A stretch of DNA of 64,000 nucleotides, taken from Balanoglossus misakiensis. Lineage: Eukaryota > Hemichordata. How positions within the stretch are numbered: the first letter of the stretch is position 1; each line of letters opens with the position of its first letter. Below the pieces are notes generated by a model. The model saw nothing but the letters and a program-made list of their open reading frames with translations, was not told where the DNA came from and did no database searches. The DNA lies in NCBI GenBank assembly GCA_040954595.2, contig CM082587.2:5146001-5210000 (forward strand). Direction: 5' to 3'. Of the stretch, positions 32,754 to 46,400 are shown piece after piece. The position numbers and the translations under genes were made by a program.

Positions 32754-35700
32754 TTATTGTCCTCCAGATAGGAATCTGCCGATCAGGTCTCTCGATATTA
32801 CGAGTCGCTGGATCTGAGATGTCCCTTCGTATATCTGAAAATAAATGAAGATGTTGAATCAGTTGACTCTGAAACTTACGCTATGTTTGCACCCGATGGC
32901 ACAAAAATAGATTGAAGCTCGGTTCCGACAAACGCAGGCGATAAACTCTGTCATTTCGCCACCAACGGTGGGTATGACAAATACCACTGCGTATGACGCG
33001 GACAATACTGTTGGAAGTTTTCATGACTACACTAACAACTTTTTGAACTAAAGGCTGTCCAACAAGAGATAAAATAGCTGAACAAAAAGTTATTCGAGGT
33101 ATTTTGGTCTGCAGATTTTCTCTCGTGTGCGGGCGATTTTTATTGGACCCTATAGTTGGCGACATAACGCGAACGCGCTGAATGACTGAGAACTTAATTT
33201 TATCCAGCTCACCTGCAACGCCTTGGCATCTCGCATTAGTTTCTCCACCGGATACTCACGGTTGTAACCAGCCAGGCCAAATATCTGCACGGCATCCGTT
33301 GCGACCTTGTTCGCGACGTCGGACGCGTGCGCCTTGGCTATGGACGAGAAGTACGAGTTCCGCTCGCCCTGGTCAGCTTGTAAGGCCGATTTGAGCATGA
33401 CAAACCGGGCCGTCTCGATTCCTATGGCCATATCCGCCAACATGAAGCCCACAGCTTGGTGCTGGAAATGGAAAGGCGCAACCAGCGTGCCATCGTCAAT
33501 GGAATTTTCTGTGGCTAAAATAGTCATTTGATTTTGAGGAACGTGATAAATTTGTCTGTCGAGATGGAGTAAAAGGCTGTAAAGCTTACAAAATCTAGAT
33601 ATAAATTCAGCTGCGCAACGGGTAACCTTGGTAACAATCCTGGGGTAGTCCAGCTGATTTTCGGGATTTCAAAATGGCCACCGGAAGTACTGACACTCGC
33701 TTGACTCTGGCACATAGCTAGAGAGTCCATCGAAATTCTCGTCTCTACTTACTGACCTGTGCGATGGGAACGCCCATTGTTTTCCTTTCCAGAGCATAAC
33801 GAGTGGCCTCATCCAGGGCCCTTTCTGCCAAACCTGTGCAAACGGCTGCAACCTATTGTAATATAGACACGCCAAACAGATTTCTTGTCGGTGGCATGGA
33901 ATCATGTACACTGTATGAACTCTTCTGAACATTTGTACGGTATTTCATTCATGTCTTGTAATATTCCCGTAAATTATACGACTGTGCCTTACAATCTATA
34001 TCACACTGAGATAAAACAAGTCTTCAGTAATCTTTGGAACTCACGGGAGGGCGTGTACCGTCGAACGAGCCCATACTGATCTTGAAGCCAGCGCCTTCAC
34101 CCATTAATACATTTTCTTTGGGCACGACGACGTCTTCAAATACGACGCTGCGCGTGTCACTGCAGCACAAACCCATCATCTTTTCCTGTAAGAAATGTTG
34201 ACTTTGTAAGTTTTATGTTATGGTTTTATGTTGCTTTTTTTGTTGTAAAATGTTTGAAATAATATCTGGCTAATTTGCTGCAACAGTGATCACTTGCATG
34301 AGAGTGTCAATCGCTATTTGCGATGGGATCCAATATGGCTGCCAGTCAAGTGTAGGGTGGTTGATTCATCTATAAAGGGGGTAAGAAATGTTTTTTTACC
34401 TTCTTGCCAGGCCGAACCCCCGGCAAGTCTGCGTCCACTATGAAGCCGGTGAACGAACCGCCCGCCTTTGCCTTCGGGTCAGGATTGGTTCGTGCCAACA
34501 CGAAGTACCAGTTGGCAGTTCCGCCATTGGTGATCCACATTTTGTGCCCGTTTATGACGTAATCGTCGCCCTTCCTGACGGCTCTCGTCTGAAGTCCAGC
34601 CACGTCGGAGCCTCCAGAGGGCTCTGTCACTGCATACGCCTGCGCGGGATGAAAATATTCACTGGAACGGACAGAGGGTAAAATTCGGGCTCTCTCCGTG
34701 ACTTTATCAGCCCCTCGACTTCTCAGTAATACCCCAGTTGCCTTCTCGATAGGCCAAGAGATTATAGAAAGTACATCATCTGTCCGAAGGACGCCGATGT
34801 ATGTAACACGGAGACTGAGTATAAACTCAGTGGACCAGTATGTAACATCTAGATTGCCGACTCAGTCACCCGCGCACAGTCACCACCGACGTCGACAAGA
34901 ACGAACGCTCGACGTTGGAGCTAATTTGACTGGCGATATATACTTACACACATGATCGGTTCATTCACCAGCCTGCCCAGATATTTCTTTTTCTGTTCTT
35001 CGTTTCCGGCCAGAATAACTGGGACAGCCTGTTATCAGAGCAAAAGAATACTAGTATAACTTATTTGTGCTCAGGCTTAAGATCTACAAACGCGAGAAGA
35101 CATATCGTTTTTGAAAGTTGTACTTATGTATTGGGATTATTGCAAGATCACCTTGCAAAATTCAGTATCAGTGCTCATTCCTTCCTTCATTCATTCTCTC
35201 TCTCTTTCCCTCCCTCCTCCACCTCTCTCTCCAAACCCGTCTAGCTGCCATCCCCAGTTCTCCTGGAAAATTAAGTACAATAACAGAAATATCTCGGTAG
35301 TAGCGGGACATTGTATACATACCGCTAGACTGTTACCGCCGTAGCATGTGGTGATACCAGCGCACCCGTACGCCAGTTCTTGGACCATGATACAGAGATC
35401 AACAACCCCAAGGCCTTGGCCACCTGTTGATGACAATGTTGAATGCGGAATCAGGGGATGTTTATCGCTTTGATCACGCTTACATTTCTTTTCTTTGGTT
35501 GTCAGGTGATAATATTTACACTTTATGACGTCATTCTTCTACACTATGGCGGCTAAATATGTAAAAAATGCAAGAAATAATCCCTACCCACCTACCATTA
35601 TTTTGAAAAAAGAACATGTAATTAGCCTGACCACATAGCAAAGGTTTTGCTTCATTTTTGTTCTACTTACCATATTTTTCTGGAATCATTCCATTGAGCA

Positions 35701-37141
35701 TTCCAAGCTCCCACATTTTTTTCAGGATATCCACCGGGTACTGCGTTATTGAGCAAAAAATAAATAATAATAAAACACTCCCCGGTAAAGTTAATTTTTA
35801 GGGGGGGGGGTATTTTTATTGAAGTTAACAGCTAGTTTATTAACGTTACCTCAAGCACTGAATGATCGTGGTATTATCAAGACTCATCAGGAGAAGAAAA
35901 TGCTGATTAAAAATCGTCTAGTCTATACCTCGCCAGTCCGGTCATACTCAGCTGCCACGGGTATGATCTCTTCTTTTGTAAATTTACGTGTCATATCTTG
36001 CATTTGATACTGTTCGTTGGTTAAGGCTGGAAGTTAAAATGAAGAAAATGACTCCTGAAAGGTGGCGACGGCGGTGAATGATGATGGCGATGATAAGGAG
36101 GACGTATATGGTTCCATCACTCGCATTCTTTGGTTATTTCTCAATGACTTTCTTTCATTCGTCATTTGTTCTGCGTATCAGTTGCTTCTAATTATAAAAA
36201 AACATGCCAAAATGCCCAGCTGTATAGTTTTACCTACACAGCCCATACATCAGCAGTCAACGTTGTCATCTTTATTGAAAATTGCATTCAAACTCGGATG
36301 AAATCAGCCGCCAGCGGTCGCTGTTGACGAGAAGAATTCTTAGCCATGTTAGCTAGCATGGTAAAGATTTGATTCTTGAGATATTTGCTCACCGAAGGAA
36401 AGCCCTTGACTTCGTCTACCTGCTTCGGTTGATGCCATTCGCAGACATGGAGTGCAGGAAACTCGACAGAAATGCTGAAACAATTACGTTCGAAAAAGTT
36501 AATATTAGGGTAGGTCGGGTAATCGGAACAGCACATATTTTTATTTGGCCTTATATTATATATATTCTCATCATTGATGATATGTTTCATCGTCATTGTT
36601 TCAGAACAAAGATAGAAACAAAAGGTCTGGACAATATCAGAATATGCATGTAACCACAGGCGCTGGAATCCACTGACTGTAGCCTGATATAACATGTAAA
36701 GAAGGTTATTGTCAGTGGCTTCCGGAGCCTGTACATGTAACCTTGCTGATCCGTTCCTGTGACAGAGTCGGAGAAATAGCCTGCTCTGTTGCAGGGTGTG
36801 AAAATAAAATTGAATGATTTCGGAGCTGTATGAACATTCCTGAATTAATCCTGGTATGTTACAGTACAGAATGGTGTATTTTATGGCTGTCGAGAACGCT
36901 ATGAACATTGAACTGAAACATGCATGGGTAATAAGTGGGATGGGCTGGTCTTTGTCCACACAGCACGGATCATACTTATGCACGTATTATGCACGTATGT
37001 ATTATGCACGTATACTATCATAAACACGTATGTAACATTGGATATACATTTAATGCATACTTATTGATCAAAACTTTCTCGTGAAAGATCGGGACTTGCC
37101 CGTGTAGGCAGCCTTACCTTTGCTAAATGTCGCAGTGCCAT
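32754..37141 (-). CDS. Medium-chain acyl-CoA dehydrogenase paralogue A (divergent)
   Basis: Mitochondrial flavoenzyme of the MCAD type; the family oxidises acyl-CoA to enoyl-CoA with FAD. Eleven exons: 37118-37141, 36393-36474, 35929-36026, 35671-35740, 35323-35423, 34948-35028, 34400-34639, 34045-34185, 33757-33852, 33213-33461, 32754-32834; phases join to 420 residues (human 421). Exon 1 gives a targeting-type start (MALRHLAK). The catalytic glutamate is present ([11 protein letters not shown]397) and the 255-equivalent is Thr as in MCAD. Departures from the family: TEPSGGSD for [16 protein letters not shown] for [15 protein letters not shown] for AFDKTRP, and FGLAGYN for GGNGFN. The pocket floor also differs: ITTCYGG where D has VQTAIEA. 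All frames are open, so a functional but diverged enzyme is likely. Confidence 0.88.
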
Positions 37142-38364
37142 TTTCGTGATTGTAGTGCCACAAACTCCAGTGTCGACACACTGTACTGAAATAACGAGAC
37201 TATTGCTGATTCTTCGGTGTACTTTGATCCCATATGACCGATATTCAACCTCACCTCACCAAAGGTTGAGTACGAATGCGATGATGTCCAATTGTAGTAC
37301 TCAGGGGCGTAGAAAGCAAATCATGGTTTGGGAGGGGACAAATGTAACCTACATTCTGGTGGCAAATGACGTACAATTGAATTTTGCATGTACGAATAAA
37401 TTTAAATAGTTAAAGTAATATATGAATAAATGGAAATGACAAGTCATTACAATAGTTGTTAGGATTGGTAAAGGATGAGCAGTGAATGGGGTGGGTGTTT
37501 CGTTGTTTCGCAGAATATAACGAGCCACTTCTTATACTGTAAGGATTGCTCAGGGCTATTCAGGTTACTGGCGCCCTACTTTTACCGACATTAAAAGAAG
37601 GCATTTGCACTAAGGCTACCACACTCATAAATATTGTACCCCCAGGAAGGGCGCATGAGCAGGCTCGCCAGACGATTACTGCAGACAGAGAGTCGCTTGC
37701 CTTCAAACGTGTTTTTTCGGCGGGTGTCACGAGTTGTAAATTGTACACAGGTACAATCTGTTGCTTGCAGGTTGACGGCATCGGTGAGATTTGTCTTTTA
37801 GATTGTGGCTGCTTCCGTTTTGTCTCAGAGAGTTGGGGCAGGACACATTATTTTTGATACACAGAGGTATGATACATGTCATTGTAAATAAAACAATGTC
37901 ACTGATGATTACCATTTGATTATGTTACGCTCATTTTCTTTATCAGTTAATTGCTTCCTTGTTATACTCCATGTACCATGCCAAAATCTTTATCTAACAA
38001 ATAATCTTTACGTGTGCAATTACCAATATTGTTGTTGAAAATGAATTTTAAATTTCTCCTTGATGCAACTGTAAGGACAAGATATTCCATACGCATTTGC
38101 AGTGTTGAAAAAAAATGAAACACTGAGTTGCCAAGAAACTTTAGGGAGTAAACAAGGACCTGTGATTGATACACTGAAATGTTTATTTTTTTTAAATCAA
38201 AGTTATTACGAGTGTTCCCTCAGACAGTCTCTGTGATACAGCAATAGAACATCTGCATTGATACATGTTGCATGTGTTAAGAAATATGATTTACGGTAAG
38301 TGGGCCAATCCGCAACCTCTACAACCCTGGACAGATTTTGTGGTTCTGGACGAGGGTTTGTTCC
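37142..38364. other. Intergenic between ACADM-A and ACADM-B
   Basis: Promoter side of copy A and 3' side of copy B. Open frames here are short, without recognisable domains. No repeat family recognised. Confidence 0.5.
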
Positions 38365-41300
38365 TCAATGGGCCCCAGCTTTGAATCTGCTGATCAGTTC
38401 TCTGGATATAATGACCCTCTGGATCTGAGACGTCCCTTCGTAAATCTGAAATTGACATAATGATTTACATTATATGAAATTCCATCTGTTACTGGGATAA
38501 TGTTACTGGAAACATTATAATGCACACACATATCTAGAAGAACTAATATCACTCGCAGGAAACATGAAATCTGCATGTTCTGTTGCAATTGGATAAAAAG
38601 TTGGTCATCTCCAAATTCAATATTTATATATGATTTGCATATCTAGCAGTGGCTATACCTCATAGATCTTGGCATCTCTCATGAGTTTCTCCACTGGATA
38701 CTCGCAGTTGAAACCACATCCGCCGTGTATCTGAACAGCGTCTGTTGCACATTTGTTGGCCACCTCCGAGGCGTAGGCTTTGGCGATGGACGCGAAGTAA
38801 GTATTCCGCTCGCCCTGATCGGTTTGCAGCGCTGACCGATGCATGACAAATCTGGCCGTTTCAACCCCGATTGCCATGTCTGCTAACATAAAGGCAACTG
38901 CTTGGTGCTGCAATGTGATGGTGAAATGGTCTACAGTTAACTGACGAAAGCTCCTGCAAATGTTGGCTATTGCACTAACGTAACAACCCTGTGAATCATA
39001 ACATTTAGATTACTGAACTAATTAGCAAGGATTGGTGTATGCAAGCAGGTACAGATCATTTTGAACACACTGAGTATGAATGCAAATGTTGAATCGTGGC
39101 AGAGGACCCATTTGGTTGCTACAAACCTGTGCAATTGGTACTCCCATTGTTTTTCTTTCAAGGGCATATTTTGTGGCTTCATCTAGACATCTTTGTGCTA
39201 CACCAACTGCGGCAGCCGCAACCTAATGGGGTACAAAAGAGACAGCCACGTATTACCTCAAACTGCATATCCACCGTGTAGTCCACAGACAGCCACGTAT
39301 TACCTCCAATGCAGTTCCACAGTGACACGGAGACGCGCTCCCTCGGGACGGCTCCCAAATTCCACGCGGCGTCCTCGAAAACATCCACCACGGCTTCACC
39401 AAGTCCCTTCGGCAGTGTCAATCCTCAGCAACCACAGTCGACAGGCAAACTCCGTACGGTGGGCTCCCAAAACTCCTCCAAGGCGACGGCACAGCTACCA
39501 GACCAGAATCAAAATGAGCCACGCGACAACGTGGCACTGGGTGGTTTTTATACGCCAAACACCTGGTCACGTTAATATGTTAAATTAAGATATAAACATA
39601 GGTGCACCTGGCCACGAAAACAATAGAAAAACTTCTCCTACGTTAACATTACTCACTGGTGGTCTTGTCTTGTCGAACGCTCCCATTGCAATCTTGAACC
39701 CGGCACCCTCACCAATCAACACATTCTCCTTTGGAACCACGACGTCTTCAAATGTGATGCCACGCGTGTCACTGCTACGCTGCCCCATCATCCTTTCCTG
39801 CGAAAATTTTCACCAATCAATCAATCAATCAATCGATAGATTTGTTAACCTTCATACTGTTGTAGAAACAATGGGCTACAATGCAATATTTAGGTACTCT
39901 GTATTTGGATACCATCCGAACATCTAAACTGATATTTAAGCAGATAAGGTTTGGCTCAGAAAACACTAACTCTTGAGGCAGTTATTATTATTATGGAGTG
40001 AACGTAAAGAAACAAAAGTCAATATTTCCTCACCTTCTTGCCAGGCTGCAAGCCAGGCGTGTCAGCGTCGACCAAAAACCCAGTGAATGACCCGCTGGCC
40101 TTCGCTTGCGTATCTGGGTTCGTCCTTGCCAGAACAAAATACCAGTTGGCAACTCCACCATTGGTGATCCACATCTTCTGTCCGTTCAGTACATACTCAT
40201 CCCCCTTTTTCGCGGCTCTTGTCTGGATGCCAGCCACGTCAGAGCCTGCGCCCGGTTCTGTTACACAATATGCCTAAAATAAACGAAAGCTCTTTTTAGT
40301 ACTTGCATATCACTATGCATATCTATGACAATTATTTTTTTCATTTTGAAGCATATCACAATTAATAAAATGAGCAATTAATTTTTTCCACGCGTGTTAA
40401 CATCTACTTACAGAAAGTACTGGTTCATCAACCAACCTTCCCAAGTATTTCTTCTTCTGTTGGTCGTTACCAAACAGGATGAGCGGCTGTTGCTAAAACA
40501 TGAGACATATAGAGATTCTTGATTTACAGACGTAAACAGTCTCCATTGCACCAAATATGCCAACATTATTCTGTGTCATGTCACTGAACTCGTACAGTAC
40601 ATTGTGGCTTTTTGTGACATCTCATGGCATTTCTGTAAATTCCTGCATATACATATAGTTAGATTTATATCCAATATGGGGGTCAGACACACAACGCGAC
40701 TCAAAGGATTAATGCTCTGTGTTTACCATACCAGGTAAATGGTGTCTCAAAGTTTACGCTGTGTGAACCTGGTACAAGTATGGATGCCATTACACGTGCA
40801 CATAAGATACTCACAGCGAGTGTGGTGCCAGTGAAAGAGCACGCAACTCCGGCACATCCGTATGACAGTTCTTCGGTTACTAGGCATGAATCAAGAGTTA
40901 ACAGGCCTGGGCCACCTGTAAGTGAACGCTATTATCACACAAATGTAATATAGTGCATCGGTACACACCAAATTTGACTTGAATCTGGTGGCCATATTGG
41001 ATCAGATTGCAAACAAATTGCAGTGCAATATTGCAATACTGTCTCCTAAATTTTGAATTTTGTTTAATTTCCCTACCATATTTTTCAGGAATTTCAGGAT
41101 TTAATAGTCCAAGCTCCCACAATTTCTTCATTAATCCATGAGGGAACTGCAAAAATTAGAGACCAGAAAACACAAAAATCACATTGCTGTTTCTATGGTT
41201 ATCCTTTCAAACCGAACTCCAGGTATAGAGTGCAACCATATTGAAGACAATTACATGTAGGGGCATATACATTTATAACTTTTACATCACTCCACAACTT

Positions 41301-42675
41301 TTATTACTTCTTTCACTGATTTTCATCCTTTAGGTCTTCACATACTGAAGACAGGTCTATCACAAAACCCAAGTCACCATAGATCCGCCTCTGGATCAGC
41401 ACAACGACTTATACTAGGCCACGTACCTCTTCATTCCTATCCAACTCGGCTGCTACAGGAATAACTTCTTCTCTTGTAAACTTTCTCACCATATCTCGAA
41501 TTTGGTACTGTTCCTCTGTCAAATCTACAGAAACGTAACGTGGCAAGGACTGACTGAATCAGTAAAAAATATGCAGCAATTAAAAGAAGATGGAACATGG
41601 CAGTGCGGTTTAAGTATTTTCTAAATTTCATTATAATAGAAAAAGTTTTAACAGCTAGTAGCTACGATACATGGCATCCAGCAGGGCGAGAAGTTTGCTG
41701 TATATATGATAACTAACAACAATAACATCATACAGTACAACGTTGGCATGCAAAGTGGACTTTTGACCAGACAAGATCATTTAGGGGCAAATCTACTACC
41801 GGTAGTTAACTAATGATCTAGATAAACATTTTTCACCGGCATTTGTAATAAGGGATGAACCATTTGATTTCTCGGGGTGGAGGATTTTGGGAGAAAAGCT
41901 TGTTGGCAGAGGGAATCCATACCCCCCAAGAAATCAAATGGTTCTCCCCTATGGATTTCTCACCAAATGACAAGCCATTCCTGTCTGGATGACTCTCCTT
42001 CTGGTCGCCCACTCCAGAGGCGTAAGATTTCAGCCGTATTCCAGGAATACTGGCAAGTCTGCAAATATTCTGAAATCAGTGGTAGATTCTGACATTAAAA
42101 CATAAATATTGCGATTACTTGCGTATTATACGCCCCAAATTCACAGTCAGATAATTGTGGTATAACATTTTCACTTATTGCATGCAAGAGTAGTAGAAAT
42201 TTATAAGGGAGTATTATTTACAGTAGTTACAATCGTTCATAACAAAAGCAACATCAATGGGCATACTGTTTCGCTCTATTTTAGGATCTGGACAAAAATC
42301 TTTGTGGGGGTGGGGGGGGCACTGAAGTTGGAAGCACGTACTGTTTCTTCATCAGCCGTGTCATCGACATTATAGAAATGGTACATTAAAACGTGACATA
42401 TATATATATGGAAAACATAGATCATTTCTGTCCCTAGTTTTAATGGTCGAATGGTCTTTCAGGCCAGTGAACACCACACGGTATAATAGATTCGGAAGGA
42501 CCAGCCCTTTCTACAAATACTATAAACGCTGTCGACTGCGGTGAACACGGAACGAAGTGGATGGATCTGACCTTGAAAATAATATATGTCAACCTTTAAA
42601 TACTAGTATATATACCACTGTGAACCTTACCTCCAAACGGGTTGGGTTTGCTAGTTTACGAAGTACGACCGCCAT
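38365..42675 (-). CDS. Medium-chain acyl-CoA dehydrogenase paralogue B
   Basis: Eleven exons: 42631-42675, 41964-42069, 41427-41524, 41077-41146, 40815-40915, 40412-40492, 40034-40273, 39657-39797, 39127-39222, 38659-38907, 38365-38445; 435 residues. Basic, Arg-rich start ([14 protein letters not shown]) suits mitochondrial import. The catalytic glutamate is E412 ([10 protein letters not shown]) and the flavin/substrate block [12 protein letters not shown] is intact. The pocket-floor segment reads [15 protein letters not shown], so the residues aligned with MCAD Gln95 and Glu99 are Ala131 and Thr135. Also IHGGCGFN for the usual GGNGFN, and QRSSDTR for QRCSDTR. An LTR fragment fills most of the intron between the 39657-39797 and 39127-39222 exons. 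Confidence 0.9.
39231..39635 (-). mobile_element. Truncated copy of the tRNA-Pro-primed LTR
   Basis: Clearly similar to 19416-19925, including the TATAAAA box on the minus strand, the segment CGCGGCGTCCTCGAAAAC and the repeated GACAGCCACGTATTAC. It lacks the U5 end and primer site. Its left edge lies about seven bases from the acceptor of the 39127-39222 exon, so the LTR supplies much of that polypyrimidine tract. Confidence 0.8.
41848..41955. repeat. Palindromic MITE-like element in ACADM-B intron 2
   Basis: Arms 41858-41880 and 41921-41943 pair at 20 of 23 positions, with weaker pairing outside. It ends eight bases before the exon 2 donor region (41963). Confidence 0.6.
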
Positions 42676-43401
42676 CTTTTATAGAATCCGTCTTGTCGTA
42701 CGAACAGCGTCAGTGCCTTTTGGACCTCTGGTGTAAAGGCCACAGTTCGCACGCAGACAAACGTAGACAATTATTTCACACACTTTGAGTGACCTACATT
42801 TCATAGGTTCATATGAGGTCGTGTACTTTTGTCTCTCGCTTTGTTCGTCCACAAGGGGCGCTAGCACATAAAAATGCCTTCAGTGAATCAGTTTGTCATG
42901 AATAAAAACATTTGTTTAGAATTTGTTTATTTCTCACCGGGATTTCTCATTTGATTAAATTGCATCATGACTATTGTCTACATTCTATTACTAAAGACAG
43001 ACATATCTGTATAGTTTGGAAACAATTTTAAAAGATATTATTCACATATCTGTACAGTATATAATTTCCTAGGGTGCAAATATGACTTTCTTCTTCAGAC
43101 AATGTTAACTTTGAAGACGAAAGATGAAGGAAGTATGTAATCGTTCAAAATTGCACTATTGTAAGTTCAAGCAAGTTATTGATATAAAACTGTAACCCTC
43201 TACCAGTCTTGGCCCAGTATGAATCATGTCGAAATGATTACATTGAGATCCACACATACACAGACACAGACGCACATACTACACGTGTATGCCATGTGTT
43301 CAAAGCATTCACACTGTCGGACAGGTTGATGTAACTCGAATCTGTATCTGTCAACGTGTGTCTTGATTGGTCGACCTGCAGGATTCGTTGCTGGGGCAAC
43401 T
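42676..43401. other. Intergenic between ACADM-B and ACADM-C
   Basis: Short promoter region of B and the 3' side of C. A CA/GA-rich stretch lies at about 43245-43275. No gene seen. Confidence 0.5.
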
Positions 43402-46400
43402 TTACAAGGGATATTCTCCAGCCTTGGCCTTGGCAGTGAGCTCTCTGGCGATGATGATTCTCTGGATCTGTGATGTCCCTTCGTAAATCTAGTATAAATG
43501 TGGAAAGATGGCATTTGGTGACCACTTCTGCCAACGGTTTTAGCTAAAAATATATTTTTCAACTTATCGCAAAGGCCAGCTAACATAGCCATACAAGTAT
43601 TCTTTTAATAGTCATGAGCGTGAAAAGTACCCTGAGACAAGAAAAATTCTCACCTGAAAAATCTTGGCGTCTCTCATGAGTTTCTCCACTGGATATTCAC
43701 TGTTGTAGCCATTCCCGCCAAAAACCTGCACTGCATCCGATGCGGCCGAGTTGGCCACGTTGGATGCGAGCTCCTTGGAGATGGACGAGAGATACGTGTT
43801 GCGCTCTCCCTGGTCAGTCTGCAGAGCCGACTGGTAGGTCACAAGTCTGGCCGATGCAATGCCGATGGCCATTTCGGCCAGCATGAAGGCCACTCCTTGA
43901 TGCTGAGATTAGGTAGAAATCATCGGTAGAAATCATTCATTTATTAATTAATAATATTAAGAGCTATATTCTCATATTTTGCCACAGCTCAGTGGGAATA
44001 ATATTTACCTGTGCAATGGATTTTCCCATCGTCTTCCTTTCCAGTGCATATTTTGTGGCCTCATCGAGAGCCCGCTGAGCCAGACCAACAGAGCATGCTG
44101 CCGTCTGCAAATCACAACAAGTACTTTCAGTGCATTTTCAAAGTTGCAATTTTATTTGACTGTTTTGTCAAATAATCGTCAGACACAACAACACATATGC
44201 ATCACCTTGGTTGTTGCCATTGGCAATTCTGGCCACCTTACATAGGTTTTTACGTCCTGCTAGGGGGCCAAAAAACAATATGATAATTGCATTCTGGGAA
44301 AAAAGTTTGACAACTCTCTTTAGAGGACATGATGAGGTGAATGTTAGTATGAAAGTGATCAAAACGCTCAAAAGAAAATTGACAAAGTGGCTAATATATT
44401 GTCAATCATCACGTGACTCTCTTACAGGCGGTCTTGTCTTGTCGAATGCCAGCATGGCAATCTTGAACCCGGCCCCTTCACCAATCAAAACATTCTCCTT
44501 CGGAACCACAACGTCTTCAAATGTGATGCCGCGGGTGTCACTGCAACGCTGCCCCATCATCCATTCCTACATACAAAACAAACATTAAAGGGGCATTGGC
44601 TATAATTTTTATCTTTATTTCCAGTATTTATCTTTTCTGTACCGAACTCCAACATGGAAAGATTAATTGGCTGATGGAAAGAATTTACTCCGGGGTGAAC
44701 GTGGTCTGATTTTTATTTGAGTATAAATTTAATTTTAATTACTTTTCTGCCCGGTCGAAGCCCTGGTGTGTCAGCGTCCACGATGAAACCGGTAAACGAT
44801 TGACTGGTTCTCGTGCTAGGGTCGGAATCTGTGCGCGCCAACACGAAGTACCAGTTGGCCATTCCGCCATTGGTGATCCACATCTTCTGCCCGTTTATGA
44901 CGTACTCATCCCCTTTCCTGACGGCTCGGGTCTGGATACCGGCAACATTGGACCCAGCACCTGGTTCAGTCACTGCATATGCCTTTTTGAATATAAAAAT
45001 GCATTGAAAGTATAAATTACACAGGTACACTGCATATATACATTTATACAGTCGAGTTGTTTGATTTTTTTGTAAATTATATTAATGACCCCACACAACT
45101 TTATAAAATATGGAAGTAATATTTAAAAAAACTCACACACATGAGTGGTTCTTCTGTGAGCCTCCCCAGGTACTTCTTCTTTTGTTCATCTGTGCCAGTG
45201 AAGATGACAGGTATTTGCTGTGTGTTTTAAAGACTATCGTCAATCTGAGGAACACTAGGGAGTACGAGTCCAATACTGGATTGGGAAACGGTGACAATTT
45301 TAGCAATGCTACCTATCCAGCCGGCCTTAGTGGTTCAGTCCAAACCCATTGTTTTCTATGGTAAAGTCAGATCTCTAAAGAGGGAACTGGGGGTGATAGG
45401 GTTAAGAGTCCACATTACTTCAAACCCAAAACCTGCTTAAGTTACTTCATCAATCATCCTTACCCCAAGTGAGTTAGCAGCAGCTGACACTCCAGTGCAC
45501 CCATAGGCAATCTCTTCCAGTGCTATGCACGTCTCCAACATACCCAGCCCAGGACCTCCTGAGATATCAAGACATATATGACGTTATCTGTTGGTGTCTA
45601 GAATCTCATATCACCCCTTGTGGTTTAATAATTTGCAAGCAAAAGCGACAGGTGGACCTGTACCACAAAGTGAGGCAGTTGACTTTTTTTCGCCTTTCCG
45701 AAGTTTATCCAACAGCTTATCTTGCAGTCATGATGTGTTTGCATGTCGGTTCTGCAGTGGATAGTTTGATTGGATGGCTGCTCAATCAACAACTATTCTG
45801 ATTGGATAATGACTCAGGGGTTTGAATAGATTAGGCATTCTCATTGGATGCCTTACAAGAACACCCATCGAATCACAATTTGGTGCACAGTCCCTCCACA
45901 CAGTGGTTGGTGTTACTCTTTGATTGGCTGAATGTGACCTATGATATCAAAGGCACTATATATTTGAACCCAAGTACTATATAATTTTAAACTTCGTGGA
46001 TTTACATGTGGTTTAATATTCTTGTGTTTGAAGCAGCATCATTGACAAAAACTCACCATACTCCTCTGGAATTGTTGGATTCAATAGTCCCAGTTCCCAC
46101 AACTTTGTCAGAATTTCCTTTGGATACTGTAAAGAGATAAAGTGGCCCTGGTAAATATAAGCCAACAAAAACAAAAACAGATAATAGTTTGTCCAGATTT
46201 TTTAAAAATGATTTACTCACTGCTCCTGTTCTGTCCATTTCAGCAGCTTTGGGAATGATCTCTTCTCTGGTAAATTTCCGCAGGAGTTCCTGGATCTGTT
46301 TCTGTTCTGAAGTCAACTCTTGGAAACAAATTTTTGAAAAAAAAAAATTAGTTTGAGGCAAACTTCACCTCTGATTTTGGATTAATTGAACTTGCAAAAA

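Noticed and set aside
36288-36983. 231-codon open frame on the minus strand
   Set aside because: No domain, no splice logic; ACADM-A exon 2 (36393-36474) in another frame explains the conserved part.
37546-37857. 103-codon plus-strand frame between ACADM-A and B
   Set aside because: No signal peptide, domain or splice support; composition is that of the surrounding intergenic DNA.
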